Shown here: positions 27,956 to 36,431 of the stretch, piece after piece | Layout: every line of letters starts with the position of its first letter | Numbering within the stretch: the stretch's first letter is position 1 | The notes under the pieces: generated by a model | Told to the model about the DNA's origin: nothing | Database searches by the model: none | The model's input: only the letters and a program-made list of their open reading frames with translations | Made by a program: the position numbers and the translations under genes | NCBI GenBank assembly: GCA_016290135.1 | Contig: JAEESW010000018.1 | Span: 1 to 44,239 of the forward strand | Length of the DNA: 44,239 bases | Source: a bacterium | Lineage (GTDB): Bacteria; UBP6; UBA1177 | Reading direction: 5' to 3'

Positions 27956-28720
27956 TCATCTGTTGAGTTCAGCTATTATCCTGAGACCTTTCAGAGTGAG
28001 ATCCCTGTCGAATTCGCTGATATAGTTTGAAGCAGAGGCGATCGCGCCTGCAAGTCCGCCCGTTGCGATTATTTTGGGTTTGAAACCGACTTCTTTGAGC
28101 GACTCCTCGATGACACGGTCGACCATTCCGACAAAACCGTAGAAAACACCGCTCCTAAGCCCTTCAAGAGTCGATTTTCCGATCGCGTGCTGCGGTCTGT
28201 CGAGCTCGAAACGCGGCAATTTAGCGGTCCTCAGCGACATAGCCTCCATCGAGATCATTATACCAGGCATGATCGCGCCGCCGATATACTTTTTGTCGGG
28301 AGTAACGATATCGAGCGTTATCGCGGTGCCTGAATCGATAATGAAAGAGCCTTGCGGGAACATAGCCGCAGCTGCGACAGAGTTTGCGATCCTGTCGGCA
28401 CCGATCTCCGACGGGTTGGAAATATCCAGCGAGATCCCGCAGTTGGTGTTGTATCTCAAAAACAGCGGTTTCATGTTCAGAAACTCGATCGAAAAACGCT
28501 CCCACGCATGGTTCCATGTCGGAACGACCGAACTGATTATGCACTGTGAAATGTCCTTCGTGTCTATCCTGTCAAACATCATAAGGGCGGAAAGTTTCGC
28601 CGCAATGTCGTCCACCGTAAGAGTCCTGTCGGTCGAGATCCTCCACCTTTTGACAAGATCTTCCCCTTTATAGATCCCGACGACCGTGTTGCTGTTGCCG
28701 ATATCGACTATAAAAATCAT
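27956..28720 (-). CDS. coaX: Type III pantothenate kinase
   Basis: Phosphorylates pantothenate in the first step of coenzyme A synthesis; the type III (CoaX) form is not inhibited by CoA and needs a monovalent cation. At 254 residues it is full length. Signature motifs are the ASKHA phosphate loop DIGNSNT (6-12), RISTDRTLTVDD, IGADRIANSVAA with GADR at 107-110, IDSGTAITLDIV at about 128-139, and GGAIMPGI. It is on the same strand as slt and starts 10 nt after it, so the two are probably one operon. It converges with the nlpD-like gene across 34 bp with no clear terminator. Confidence 0.95.
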   Translation of the reverse strand: MIFIVDIGNSNTVVGIYKGEDLVKRWRISTDRTLTVDDIAAKLSALMMFDRIDTKDISQCIISSVVPTWNHAWERFSIEFLNMKPLFLRYNTNCGISLDISNPSEIGADRIANSVAAAAMFPQGSFIIDSGTAITLDIVTPDKKYIGGAIMPGIMISMEAMSLRTAKLPRFELDRPQHAIGKSTLEGLRSGVFYGFVGMVDRVIEESLKEVGFKPKIIATGGLAGAIASASNYISEFDRDLTLKGLRIIAELNR

Positions 28721-28730
28721 GTTCCCTCCT

Positions 28731-31100
28731 TCAAAAATTCACGACATCGTGATTTTCATTCACATTATAGATACCGTTAAGACCGACATTGAAGAACTCG
28801 TCTTCGTAAATATAGCTGTAGATCATGTAAAACCGCATTACTTTTTTGACATAGTCGCGCGTCTCTTTGTAAGGGATCATCTCTACGAAAAGATAGGCTT
28901 CCTTCCCGCCGTAGCGCGATATCCAGTCGGAGACATTGTGCGGTCCTGCATTGTAGGCCGCCGTCGCGGCTATGAGATTGTTGTCGAAACGCTTCAGGAG
29001 CTTTGAAAGATACCAGACAGAAGCCTTCATGCTGTCGTAGGGATCCATCGGGTCCTTTATCTTTATCCCGCCGAATTTGCTGATCTTTTCGAATGTCTGC
29101 GGCATTATCTGCATAAGTCCGAGCGCACCGACGTTCGATGAAAGCGATTCGCGGTAGTATGTTTCGGCACGCATTATCGAATAGATGAGCTGCACCGGAA
29201 CATTGAATTCGCCTGCAAGCTTGAGGACGACATCGAGATAGGGCGTCGGATAGAGCAGCCTCCACTCCTCCTTTTTGCCGTAGTGCGGCGAATAAGTGAG
29301 GTCAGGACTGAGCTGGTTGTAGTAATAGCTCGTTACTTTCGCCGTTTTGTTGAAAAACTTGTTGTAGACAAGGTGGATCTTTGAAAGGATCTCCCTGTAG
29401 TTGGACAAAAACTCGTCGAGGATCTGCGCCTCAGGCATCGCAATACGCATCGAAGAGGCGTTCTTTGCGTGCTTGGCCTCGTTGTAGGATGTGTATATCC
29501 GCATCATATCGACATAAAATTCGACTCCGTCAAGATCGTCGGCTTTGAGAAAAAGGTCGATCATCTGGGCCGGTTCGCGTTTCTTTATTTTTGGTGCAAG
29601 CTGGCTCAGAGCTTCAATGAACTCCTCTTTCGTAGCACTGGTCTCCGCTTTGTTTGCAAGCCACTTTTCCGAACTTGCAGAAACGTTGCCGAAATCGGGC
29701 TTCTTTTTGAATTCATTGCTTTCGATTATGTGGAAATAGGTGAAATCGTAGTATGAAATAAAGCTGTTCACCCTTTCTGAAATGCCGTTTTCATCGACCG
29801 AGCACTTGAAATTCATGTCGGATAGCGCGGCGCAGTATCCGTTTATCCTGTCAAGAAGCGAAGTCAGTCCCGTTATCGCCTCGTAACTCCCCTTCCCGTC
29901 AACGAATTTGTCGTAGTTTATCTTTTCGGAAAGAAGAAATTCCGACCACATCGTAAAGGCGTAGAGGTCGTTTCCTTCGAAAAGATAGATGAGCCCCAGT
30001 TTGTAGAGCGAAAGCAGAAAATATTTGGAGTTCTGCTTCATTTCGACGATCCCGCCGAGGATCTCCTTGCTCTTCTCCGCCATGCCGTTTTCAAAATAGA
30101 CCAGCGCGGAAAGGAATTTCATCCTGTCTTTCTGCGTTCCGGCAAATTCATCCGAAGACTTGAGCAGAAAATCGGCGGCTTCGATCTCGCGCCCCGCCTG
30201 ATTGAGGACTCTGTATTTTTTGTTCACGAGCTTGTATTTCGCATCGTTCGCCTTCGTCTGCTTCGAAATGGCGTCATCAAGCATCTTCAGCGCGTCGGAA
30301 TAGCGTTTTGCAGAGATCAGATAGTCGGCTATCTCAAGGTTTGCGGGATGCGGAAGGCTCAGATATTCATCGGAAAAAAACTGTGAAAGCCTGTTTTCGC
30401 GCCGCATTATCGAAAGCCATCTCACATAGTAGGGCGAAGATGAGTTCGGAACTCCTTTGCTCTTCTTCAGTTTTACGAGCCTGTCAACGATCTGGCCTTT
30501 CCACGAAAGAGAACCGTAACTGTCGAGATATTCTATGTAATCCTTAAGGAACGTGACCTGAGGCTCGCCGTTCTTTTCGAGCGCTAAAATACGGTTGAAA
30601 GCAGCGACACCGTTATCCTGCGCGTCAAGACACTTGTCGTAAAATTCGATCGCAGAATCATACTGACGCCTGTAGAGCGCGACATCCCCTTTCAGACACT
30701 CGAGATCGCTGAAAAGATAGTAGAGAGGATACGAACTTTTGATCTCGTCGATAGTTTCGAGAGCCTGATTGAACCGTTTTCTCGCCGCGAAAGTCTTAAC
30801 CAGCATCACTTTGTAGTAAAGCGTGTTCCTGACGTCGTTCGGCAGTGAATTTATCAGTTTTTCAGTCTCGTCGTAACGCGCGAGTTTCATAAAAAGCTCG
30901 ATCTTCAGTATCGTCTGATCCGTTTTGGAAGCAAACTCGGCCTTGTCGATATGCGATGCCGCGAGTGCAAATTCATTCGCCTTGAAAAGCTCTCTGATGC
31001 AGTTTTCAGTGATCTGCTCCTCGTTGAGACAGTCGTTGTAAGAAAAAAGCGGGAAAGTTAAAAACAGGATAGAAAGCAGAATAAAAACCGACGGTTTCAT
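28731..31100 (-). CDS. slt: Soluble lytic murein transglycosylase (Slt70-like) with long TPR-type superhelix
   Basis: Periplasmic enzyme that cleaves peptidoglycan glycan strands to 1,6-anhydro ends. A signal peptide (1-about 20, ending FSY) precedes roughly 570 residues of helical repeats (U/L-domain-like, with TPR-like units such as YDSAIEFYDKCLDAQD), followed by a C-terminal SLT domain (about 630-760). The catalytic Glu is E646 in MRAETYYRES, with GALGLMQIMPQT, AATAAYNAGPHNV and the closing YKETRDYVKKV. At 789 residues it is longer than E. coli Slt70 (about 645). The ATG follows AAGGGG. coaX follows after 10 nt. Confidence 0.92.
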   Translation of the reverse strand: MKPSVFILLSILFLTFPLFSYNDCLNEEQITENCIRELFKANEFALAASHIDKAEFASKTDQTILKIELFMKLARYDETEKLINSLPNDVRNTLYYKVMLVKTFAARKRFNQALETIDEIKSSYPLYYLFSDLECLKGDVALYRRQYDSAIEFYDKCLDAQDNGVAAFNRILALEKNGEPQVTFLKDYIEYLDSYGSLSWKGQIVDRLVKLKKSKGVPNSSSPYYVRWLSIMRRENRLSQFFSDEYLSLPHPANLEIADYLISAKRYSDALKMLDDAISKQTKANDAKYKLVNKKYRVLNQAGREIEAADFLLKSSDEFAGTQKDRMKFLSALVYFENGMAEKSKEILGGIVEMKQNSKYFLLSLYKLGLIYLFEGNDLYAFTMWSEFLLSEKINYDKFVDGKGSYEAITGLTSLLDRINGYCAALSDMNFKCSVDENGISERVNSFISYYDFTYFHIIESNEFKKKPDFGNVSASSEKWLANKAETSATKEEFIEALSQLAPKIKKREPAQMIDLFLKADDLDGVEFYVDMMRIYTSYNEAKHAKNASSMRIAMPEAQILDEFLSNYREILSKIHLVYNKFFNKTAKVTSYYYNQLSPDLTYSPHYGKKEEWRLLYPTPYLDVVLKLAGEFNVPVQLIYSIMRAETYYRESLSSNVGALGLMQIMPQTFEKISKFGGIKIKDPMDPYDSMKASVWYLSKLLKRFDNNLIAATAAYNAGPHNVSDWISRYGGKEAYLFVEMIPYKETRDYVKKVMRFYMIYSYIYEDEFFNVGLNGIYNVNENHDVVNF

Positions 31101-31125
31101 GCGAACCCCTTAAGAAATCCGCACA

Positions 31126-31153
31126 ATCTTAAGAAAACAGGATTTTTTTTCAA
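31126..31153 (-). promoter_or_regulatory. Predicted promoter of slt-coaX
   Basis: Minus strand: TTGAAA at 31153-31148, a 16-nt spacer and TAAGAT at 31131-31126, about 25 nt before the slt start. Confidence 0.5.
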
Positions 31154-31201
31154 TGATAAAAATGAGTTTTTAGACAAACAGCATCGGACAGCCGTCGGAA
31201 A

Positions 31202-31633
31202 TCAGGCGTGATGGTAGTTGGAGCCGCCGTTTATGGAAAGTCCGCGGTATATCTGCTCAAGAATGTTGATCCGTGCGAGCTGATGCGGCAGAGTCCACGG
31301 GGCTATAGAAAGAGCAAGATCTTCTTTGATGTCGCCGAAACCGTAGGCGCCGCCTATCACAAAGCAGATCGAGCCGTGAGAAACAGACTTTTCACCTAAA
31401 AGTTTGGCGAAAGCAAGCGAATCAAAAGATCTTCCCGTCTCTCTGAGTGCGATGACAAAAGAGTTCGAAGGTATTGATTTTATTATATTTTCAGTTTCTA
31501 AAGCAAGATCTCCACGCTCTTTGAGCTCGATCACTTCAAGCGGAGAATAGATCTTTATCCTTTTCTGGAAAAAATCATCTGTCTCCTTGAAGTGAGTTTT
31601 TAGTTTTCCGACAACGATTAAAGTGATTTTCAT
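31202..31633 (-). CDS. rlmH: RlmH, 23S rRNA pseudouridine-1915 N3-methyltransferase
   Basis: SPOUT-fold methyltransferase that modifies pseudouridine 1915 in helix 69 of 23S rRNA on 70S ribosomes. At 143 residues it is close to the usual 155. Motifs are the N-terminal IVVGKLK, ALRETGRSFDSLAFAKLL, the AdoMet-binding knot with FVIGGAYGFG (about 91-100), PHQLARINILEQIYRG and the conserved C-terminal YHH (140-142). Its ATG overlaps the rsfS stop (TAATG). The rsfS-rlmH pair is a common bacterial arrangement. Confidence 0.97.
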   Translation of the reverse strand: MKITLIVVGKLKTHFKETDDFFQKRIKIYSPLEVIELKERGDLALETENIIKSIPSNSFVIALRETGRSFDSLAFAKLLGEKSVSHGSICFVIGGAYGFGDIKEDLALSIAPWTLPHQLARINILEQIYRGLSINGGSNYHHA

Positions 31634-31986
31634 TATTGAATATAGGAACTTACGTCAACTTTTGCGCAGCCTGACCAGATATCTTCCAGAGAGTAGTAGT
31701 CGCGCAGTTCTTCAAGCATGATGTTGACAACGACGCTTCCGGCATCGACTAAGATCCATTTTGCGCTCGTCTCGCCTTCGATGAGGGGTTTCGCGAATCC
31801 GGCATTTTTGAGCTCTCTGAAAAGAGAATCGGCCATCGTAGTGTTGTGCTGCGTGCTCGTCCCCGTCACAAAAACGATAAAATCGGTATATCCCGACTTT
31901 TTATCGACATCGAAAGCCATGATGTTCACCCCTTTTTTATCTGAAAGGGTGCGGAGGACCGTCTCCAGTTTTTCATTCTTCGTCAT
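31633..31986 (-). CDS. rsfS: RsfS, ribosomal silencing factor
   Basis: Binds ribosomal protein L14 (uL14) and blocks subunit joining when nutrients are scarce. At 117 residues it is a normal member of the Iojap/RsfS family, with DKKGVNIMAFDV, the FIVFVTGTSTQHNTTMAD segment, EGETSAKWILVDAGSVVVNIM and a final REYYSLEDIW-like LRDYYSLEDIW. The start lies 14 bp inside the 3' end of the upstream lipoprotein gene and the stop overlaps rlmH, so the three genes are probably translated together. Confidence 0.97.
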   Translation of the reverse strand: MTKNEKLETVLRTLSDKKGVNIMAFDVDKKSGYTDFIVFVTGTSTQHNTTMADSLFRELKNAGFAKPLIEGETSAKWILVDAGSVVVNIMLEELRDYYSLEDIWSGCAKVDVSSYIQ

Positions 31987-32956
31987 GTTTTTCTTCCTTT
32001 TTTTCTGACTTTTTCTTCATTATGTTTACCGAAGAATCAAGCGTTCTTCTGTGGTATTCCTCGTTGTATTCAGGCTCAGGGATCGTTTCGGCGAAATCGG
32101 TCGAAAGAGTTCTTCTGCCGCTTATGCTGAACGTTACGTCTTCGTCGGTGAACCTGAAGGAAAGGTCTTCTATTTTCATTTCAATGACCGCCCCTTCAAG
32201 AGAGACGAAGACCGTCATTTTTCCTTTGATGCCGTCTTTCTTTTTGCCGGAAAGACCCGCCACGAGCGAGTCGTCGCGCATCTCTTCCGTTCCCTGAAGG
32301 TTCTGGAGATACTTTTTTTCGGGAAGTGCAGCACGGTCGGTCTTTTTATCGCTGAAAACGACCGTTACGAGATGTCCTTTGAAAGAGCCCGTCTTCCAAG
32401 CCTTTTCCGATTCGATCGAAGCGTGGTCGCGCAGCATCATGTAGATCGAAGGGATAGCGCCGAAAAGGTTGTCGCGGAGCGTGATGTGTTCGCCCATGCT
32501 GAAAGTTTTCGTAAATTCGCCGCCGAACTGCTTGCGGTAGAAGAAGTTGTCGCGCCAGACAACATCCCAGCCCTCATTTTTATTGTTCTGGTAACTCATT
32601 GAAAAGTTGCCCGATTTGTCGCTTCTGTATTTTGCAGATTCGTGAAGTTCGAGCTTTCTCTCCGCGGCCTTCGCATCTTCCGCATCATCAGATTTAGCGT
32701 TCATGACCGTTGAAACTGTCTTGTAATCGACATTCTGCGAAAACGAGTAGATCCCGTTTTTGTCGCGGAAATAGGAGACCGGAGCGACGATCAGCTTTTC
32801 CAGCTCGTCAAGCGAAGTATAGAGCTGACTTTCGTCTATCTTCGGCTCGTATGTATCTTCGTTGAGCACGCGCCATTTGCTTTCCACGCTGCCGCTGCCG
32901 CCTGAACACGAAACGATCAGCATGATTGAGAACCAAAAAACTATAAAATTCTTCAT
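31973..32956 (-). CDS. Lipoprotein of unknown function
   Basis: Predicted lipoprotein of 327 residues: lipobox IVSC (Cys17), Gly/Ser-rich linker, then a region that looks mostly beta-stranded (repeated phrases such as NFSMSYQNNK, FYRKQFGGEF, TKTFSMGEHI), followed by a Lys/Glu-rich C-terminal tail. No domain is recognised; a LolA/LppX-like fold is possible but not shown. The start is ATG at 32956 after GGTGGGAAG; a longer frame from 33013 would precede the signal sequence with a second unlikely N-terminus. It overlaps rsfS by 14 bp, as the first gene of the rsfS-rlmH operon. Confidence 0.8.
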   Translation of the reverse strand: MKNFIVFWFSIMLIVSCSGGSGSVESKWRVLNEDTYEPKIDESQLYTSLDELEKLIVAPVSYFRDKNGIYSFSQNVDYKTVSTVMNAKSDDAEDAKAAERKLELHESAKYRSDKSGNFSMSYQNNKNEGWDVVWRDNFFYRKQFGGEFTKTFSMGEHITLRDNLFGAIPSIYMMLRDHASIESEKAWKTGSFKGHLVTVVFSDKKTDRAALPEKKYLQNLQGTEEMRDDSLVAGLSGKKKDGIKGKMTVFVSLEGAVIEMKIEDLSFRFTDEDVTFSISGRRTLSTDFAETIPEPEYNEEYHRRTLDSSVNIMKKKSEKKEEKHDEE

Positions 32957-32985
32957 CTTCCCACCTAAAACAAAAAAAACGCAGT

Positions 32986-33013
32986 ATTTTAACGATTTTT
33001 TTCTTAAATTCAA
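32986..33013 (-). promoter_or_regulatory. Predicted promoter of lipoprotein-rsfS-rlmH
   Basis: Minus strand: TTGAAT at 33013-33008, a 16-nt spacer and TAAAAT at 32991-32986, 30 nt before the ATG. Confidence 0.55.
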
Positions 33014-33028
33014 GATTGGGCCATTTTT

Positions 33029-33056
33029 TTGCTTTTTTCCTGTTTACCCTTAAAAT
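33029..33056 (+). promoter_or_regulatory. Predicted promoter of the AAA ATPase gene
   Basis: TTGCTT at 33029-33034, a 16-nt spacer and TAAAAT at 33051-33056, 31 nt before the ATG. It is divergent from, and almost back-to-back with, the lipoprotein-rsfS-rlmH promoter. Confidence 0.5.
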
Positions 33057-33087
33057 ATTGCGTTTTTGGGATATTTTGGAGGCTTCG

Positions 33088-34416
33088 ATGTTAAAAATAA
33101 TAATCTGCGACGATCCGCTTTTTTACATCAAAAACAGAACCGACAAACTTTCGTGGAACGCCGCTTCTAAAGAGGAATTCTTCGCACAGATCCTTGGTTT
33201 CACAAGGCAGAACAAAAATTTCAGCATAGCTTACGGCGAATATCTTTTCGATGACGATGCAAAAGCCGTGACACTGCTCGAAACACTTGAAGGAAGCACT
33301 TCCGACATCACCCTGTTCTGCCGCGAAGCGAACCTTCCTGCGGCTCTTATGCGCTACGGTGCGATAGAAACTCTGAGACCTGATCTTTCGATATTTCTGG
33401 AAAAGACCGAGGCTCTCCCGTTCTCCCAAAAGACGAAAGAGACGATCTTCGAAAACCTCAAGGGATTTCCCTTTTCAAGGATCGACTCTCTTCTGGACAC
33501 CGTCGCGAAATTCGGAGAAGAACAGGCTGTAGAGCATGTTTTGCAGTCGAAGCGCAGCCTTCTCATGCAGAACGAAATACTTGAAGTCATCAATGTTGAC
33601 GACGGGATCTCCGGTATCGGCGGCTACGACGACCTGAAACAGTGGATAACAGAGCGCAGGAACAACTTTTCGGAGGATGCCCGCAAATTCGGGATCCCGA
33701 TGCCGAAAGGAATGCTCATGCTCGGTGTTCAGGGTTGCGGAAAATCGCTTACGAGCAAGGTCATATCGAACATCTGGAATTTTCCGCTCGTCAGACTCGA
33801 CTTCATCAACCTTTTCAGAAAAGGCCAGAGCGTCGAGGAGCTCCTTAAATCGGCGATCTCCACGATCGAAGGTTTTGCACCGGTCGTTCTGTGGATAGAC
33901 GAGATCGAAAAAGCCCTTTCGCAGGAAGGTGAAGGGGCCGAGATACGCAGAGTTTTAGGCTGGCTTATGACATGGATGCAGGAGAAAAAGGAGCCTGTTT
34001 TCCTTGTCGCTACGGCAAACAGAGTTTCGCTTCTCCCGCCTGAACTCCTCAGAAAAGGGCGTTTTGACGAGATATTCTTCGTTGACCTTCCCTCAAAACC
34101 GGAACGCGAGGAGATCTTCAAGATCCACCTCAAAAAACGGGGAAGAGATCCGAAAGAGTTCGACACGGACAAGCTGGCCGGGAATTCCGAAGGCTTCAGC
34201 GGCGCCGAGATCGAGCAGACGGTCGTCGATTCGCTCATCACGGCATATTCGAGAAACTGCGGACTCACGCAGAAGATCCTGGAAGAGATCCTGCGCAGGA
34301 CTGTTCCCCTTTCAAAGACCTACGAGGAGAACATCAAAGAACTCAGGATCTGGTCAAGGAACCGCGCAAGAAACGCTTCAGGCAACAGAAAGATAGAGTC
34401 TTTCTTCGGGAATTAG
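33088..34416 (+). CDS. Ycf46-like AAA+ ATPase
   Basis: A 442-residue cytoplasmic AAA+ protein. The N-terminal half (about 1-165) resembles the uncharacterised Ycf46-type domain, and the C-terminal half is an AAA module: Walker A GVQGCGKS (213-220), Walker B VVLWIDEIEKA (266-276), the sensor-1 region FLVATANRVSLLPPELLRKGRFDEIFFVDLP with the arginine finger, and the C-terminal lid with SGAEIEQTVVDSL. Ycf46 proteins are known from cyanobacteria, plastids and scattered bacteria, with a role linked to photosynthesis regulation in cyanobacteria but unknown elsewhere. ATG at 33088 follows GGAGG. It has its own promoter and no obvious partner gene. Confidence 0.88.
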   Translation: MLKIIICDDPLFYIKNRTDKLSWNAASKEEFFAQILGFTRQNKNFSIAYGEYLFDDDAKAVTLLETLEGSTSDITLFCREANLPAALMRYGAIETLRPDLSIFLEKTEALPFSQKTKETIFENLKGFPFSRIDSLLDTVAKFGEEQAVEHVLQSKRSLLMQNEILEVINVDDGISGIGGYDDLKQWITERRNNFSEDARKFGIPMPKGMLMLGVQGCGKSLTSKVISNIWNFPLVRLDFINLFRKGQSVEELLKSAISTIEGFAPVVLWIDEIEKALSQEGEGAEIRRVLGWLMTWMQEKKEPVFLVATANRVSLLPPELLRKGRFDEIFFVDLPSKPEREEIFKIHLKKRGRDPKEFDTDKLAGNSEGFSGAEIEQTVVDSLITAYSRNCGLTQKILEEILRRTVPLSKTYEENIKELRIWSRNRARNASGNRKIESFFGN

Positions 34417-34490
34417 CGGAAATCCTGCATCTTTCCTCAAAATCGCCACATTTTTCACATAACTTTTGCAAGTTTTTGGAGATTTAAATC

Positions 34491-36083
34491 CTACGATACT
34501 CGCAATGTATAACCGTATTTATACTCTAATTCGCCATTACTTTTCAACTCGTAAACAAGCAAAGAAGTTCTTGCACACAAAGGACCGCAGAACCAGTGTT
34601 TATAGACAAAAACCAAATTGGTTGCCGGGTCCAGATAAGGTGTAGAGAATGTGATCTCTGGGCGTTCCCTCGACGGTTTCATGCACTCTTCACTTGTGCG
34701 GATCATCTGCCCCGCAACCTGCCTGTAGCACCCTGCATTGCTTGTAAAACCGTCTTTTTCGCAGGAATATTTTTCAAGTCCGCGGATAATCATTGATTCT
34801 TCATTTACAGCAAAAAAATTCCTTACAACTTCAGCGATATTGCCGTTTTTACCTATTTCCGGCACATCACCTATATACCATTCAATCGAGGCTGTTATCG
34901 AGAACCTCGATCTTTTTGCTCCGATTGAAGAACTGTCACGCTGATTTTCTTCGGCTCTTTTCTTTCTTGCCACATCAGGAAAAGATTGTGTTCTTATTTT
35001 TATTGTAGTGCAGGTTCCATCTCTACTGTTGTTGCGTGTCTGATGGCGGATGATTTTCAGAAGAAGATCTTGCTTTAACTCGTATTCTTCTCTTGTTTTT
35101 TCGACAGCGCCGTATTTTGCAAGCATTTCTTGGGTGATTTCAACACCTTGATTTCTGCAATAATCACCTATGCTGGTATCGTTGAACTGCCATTCAGGGT
35201 CAAAACCCATGGAAATCATAAATTCTACCAGTTCCTGATTTTTGCATCCGCACATTTTCGAAACCGGAAAAATGAAGTTCCGAAGCGTTGCTCCGTTTTT
35301 CAGAAGAAGAGGGATAATCTTCTTAACGCTTTGATTGTATGCGGCTTTATCTGTGTCCGGAGGCACACATTCTTTCGGCACAACAGCAAAAAACGGATAA
35401 ATTTTTATTAAACTACCGTCAGACCTTGCATTGAAAAAGGTAGCACTCGCACCGTTTCTCAGCAGAAGTTCCGCTATTTCATAGTCGAAAGTCAGAAAAG
35501 CCACTTCAAGAGCCGTTACTTCCGGATCATATTCGTTGTAATCAGGGTCGGCACCTTTTGACAAAAGATATTCCGCGACATCTTTTTTGTGCGAGAGGAC
35601 TGCTTCAATCAAAGCCGATTTATCGTTTTCTTCTTCATCAAAAAAGCTGGGATTGCCCTTCGAATCTATAGAATCTCTGACTTTTATCGTCTTTTCATTT
35701 GGTGATACTCCCGCTTTTTCAATCAGATATTTAACCGCTTCAAGATGACCTTCACCTGCTGCCGCATTCAATGGAGAAGGATAAGAAATTATCACATCTT
35801 TACCGTATTTGTCTTTTCTTTGAACAGAAAGGACTCCTTTCTTTCTGGCGTCGGCACCGTTTTTTATCAGAAAATCGAGGATTTCGACATTACCGTTAAA
35901 TGCAGCCCACATCATTGGTGTCGCACCGTTTTCGTCGATGAAGCTGACATTTTCCTGCGTTGTAATTCTTTTAACTTTGCCAAAATCATTATTTTTGACA
36001 GCTTTTATCAGATTTTCTCCGCTATTTGAGGTGCAGGAAATCAGCAAAAATAAGAAAATTGCTAAAAATATCAGTTTTTTCAT
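34491..36083 (-). CDS. Ankyrin-repeat lipoprotein (second, longer)
   Basis: Predicted lipoprotein of 530 residues: lipobox LISC (Cys17), ankyrin repeats to about residue 300 (ENGATPMMWAAFNGNVEILDF, PLNAAAGEGHLEAVKYLIEK, KSALIEAVLSHKKDVAEYLL, TALEVAFLTFDYEIAELLL), and a C-terminal domain of about 200 residues with eight or so Cys and no recognised fold. The DNA is visibly more AT-rich than the genes on either side, which suggests later acquisition. ATG at 36083 is chosen because it starts the signal peptide directly; the ribosome site is weak (TTGGA). It is related in kind to the lipoprotein at 11.4-12.1 kb. Confidence 0.82.
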   Translation of the reverse strand: MKKLIFLAIFLFLLISCTSNSGENLIKAVKNNDFGKVKRITTQENVSFIDENGATPMMWAAFNGNVEILDFLIKNGADARKKGVLSVQRKDKYGKDVIISYPSPLNAAAGEGHLEAVKYLIEKAGVSPNEKTIKVRDSIDSKGNPSFFDEEENDKSALIEAVLSHKKDVAEYLLSKGADPDYNEYDPEVTALEVAFLTFDYEIAELLLRNGASATFFNARSDGSLIKIYPFFAVVPKECVPPDTDKAAYNQSVKKIIPLLLKNGATLRNFIFPVSKMCGCKNQELVEFMISMGFDPEWQFNDTSIGDYCRNQGVEITQEMLAKYGAVEKTREEYELKQDLLLKIIRHQTRNNSRDGTCTTIKIRTQSFPDVARKKRAEENQRDSSSIGAKRSRFSITASIEWYIGDVPEIGKNGNIAEVVRNFFAVNEESMIIRGLEKYSCEKDGFTSNAGCYRQVAGQMIRTSEECMKPSRERPEITFSTPYLDPATNLVFVYKHWFCGPLCARTSLLVYELKSNGELEYKYGYTLRVS

Positions 36084-36116
36084 TCCAACAATCTTAAAAA
36101 GCACAAAAAACGTAAT

Positions 36117-36144
36117 ATTGTAAGGAGTTTGGCTGGAATGGCAA
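36117..36144 (-). promoter_or_regulatory. Predicted promoter of the second ankyrin lipoprotein
   Basis: Minus strand: TTGCCA at 36144-36139, a 16-nt spacer and TACAAT at 36122-36117, 33 nt before the ATG. Confidence 0.55.
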
Positions 36145-36234
36145 GGATTTAGGATTAAGCGGTGAAAAGAGAGCAAAACTTATCAGTTTCAGTAATTATC
36201 TTAAAAACACTGTCGGGGAAATCATCGGGAAAGG

Positions 36235-36310
36235 TGGTGCCCAGGGACAGAATCGAACTGCCCACACGGGGATTTTCAGTCCCCTGCTCTACCGACTGAG
36301 CTACCTGGGC
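36235..36310 (-). tRNA. tRNA-Phe (anticodon GAA)
   Basis: A 76-nt cloverleaf on the minus strand with encoded CCA. The acceptor stem is GCCCAGG/CCTGGGC, the anticodon stem is GGGGA/TCCCC with loop CTGAAAA (anticodon GAA), and the T arm GGCAG-TTCGATT-CTGTC is closed by one wobble pair. Confidence 0.97.
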
Positions 36311-36323
36311 ACCAGCGAGCGGC

Positions 36324-36351
36324 ATAGTAACCAAATAGCGGTTGATGTCAA
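36324..36351 (-). promoter_or_regulatory. Predicted promoter of tRNA-Phe
   Basis: Minus strand: a consensus TTGACA at 36351-36346, a 16-nt spacer and TACTAT at 36329-36324. The -10 lies 13 nt before the mature 5' end, leaving a very short leader. Confidence 0.6.
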
Positions 36352-36378
36352 GAAAAAAATCAAAAAAATCTCAAAAAA

Positions 36379-36406
36379 TTAATTTTCAGAATTTTTCTGT
36401 TATGAT
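36379..36406 (+). promoter_or_regulatory. Predicted promoter of the cvpA-like gene and xseA
   Basis: TTAATT at 36379-36384, a 16-nt spacer and TATGAT at 36401-36406, 25 nt before the ATG. Confidence 0.45.
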
Positions 36407-36431
36407 TCCGCGTTTTTTGACGGAGCGAACT

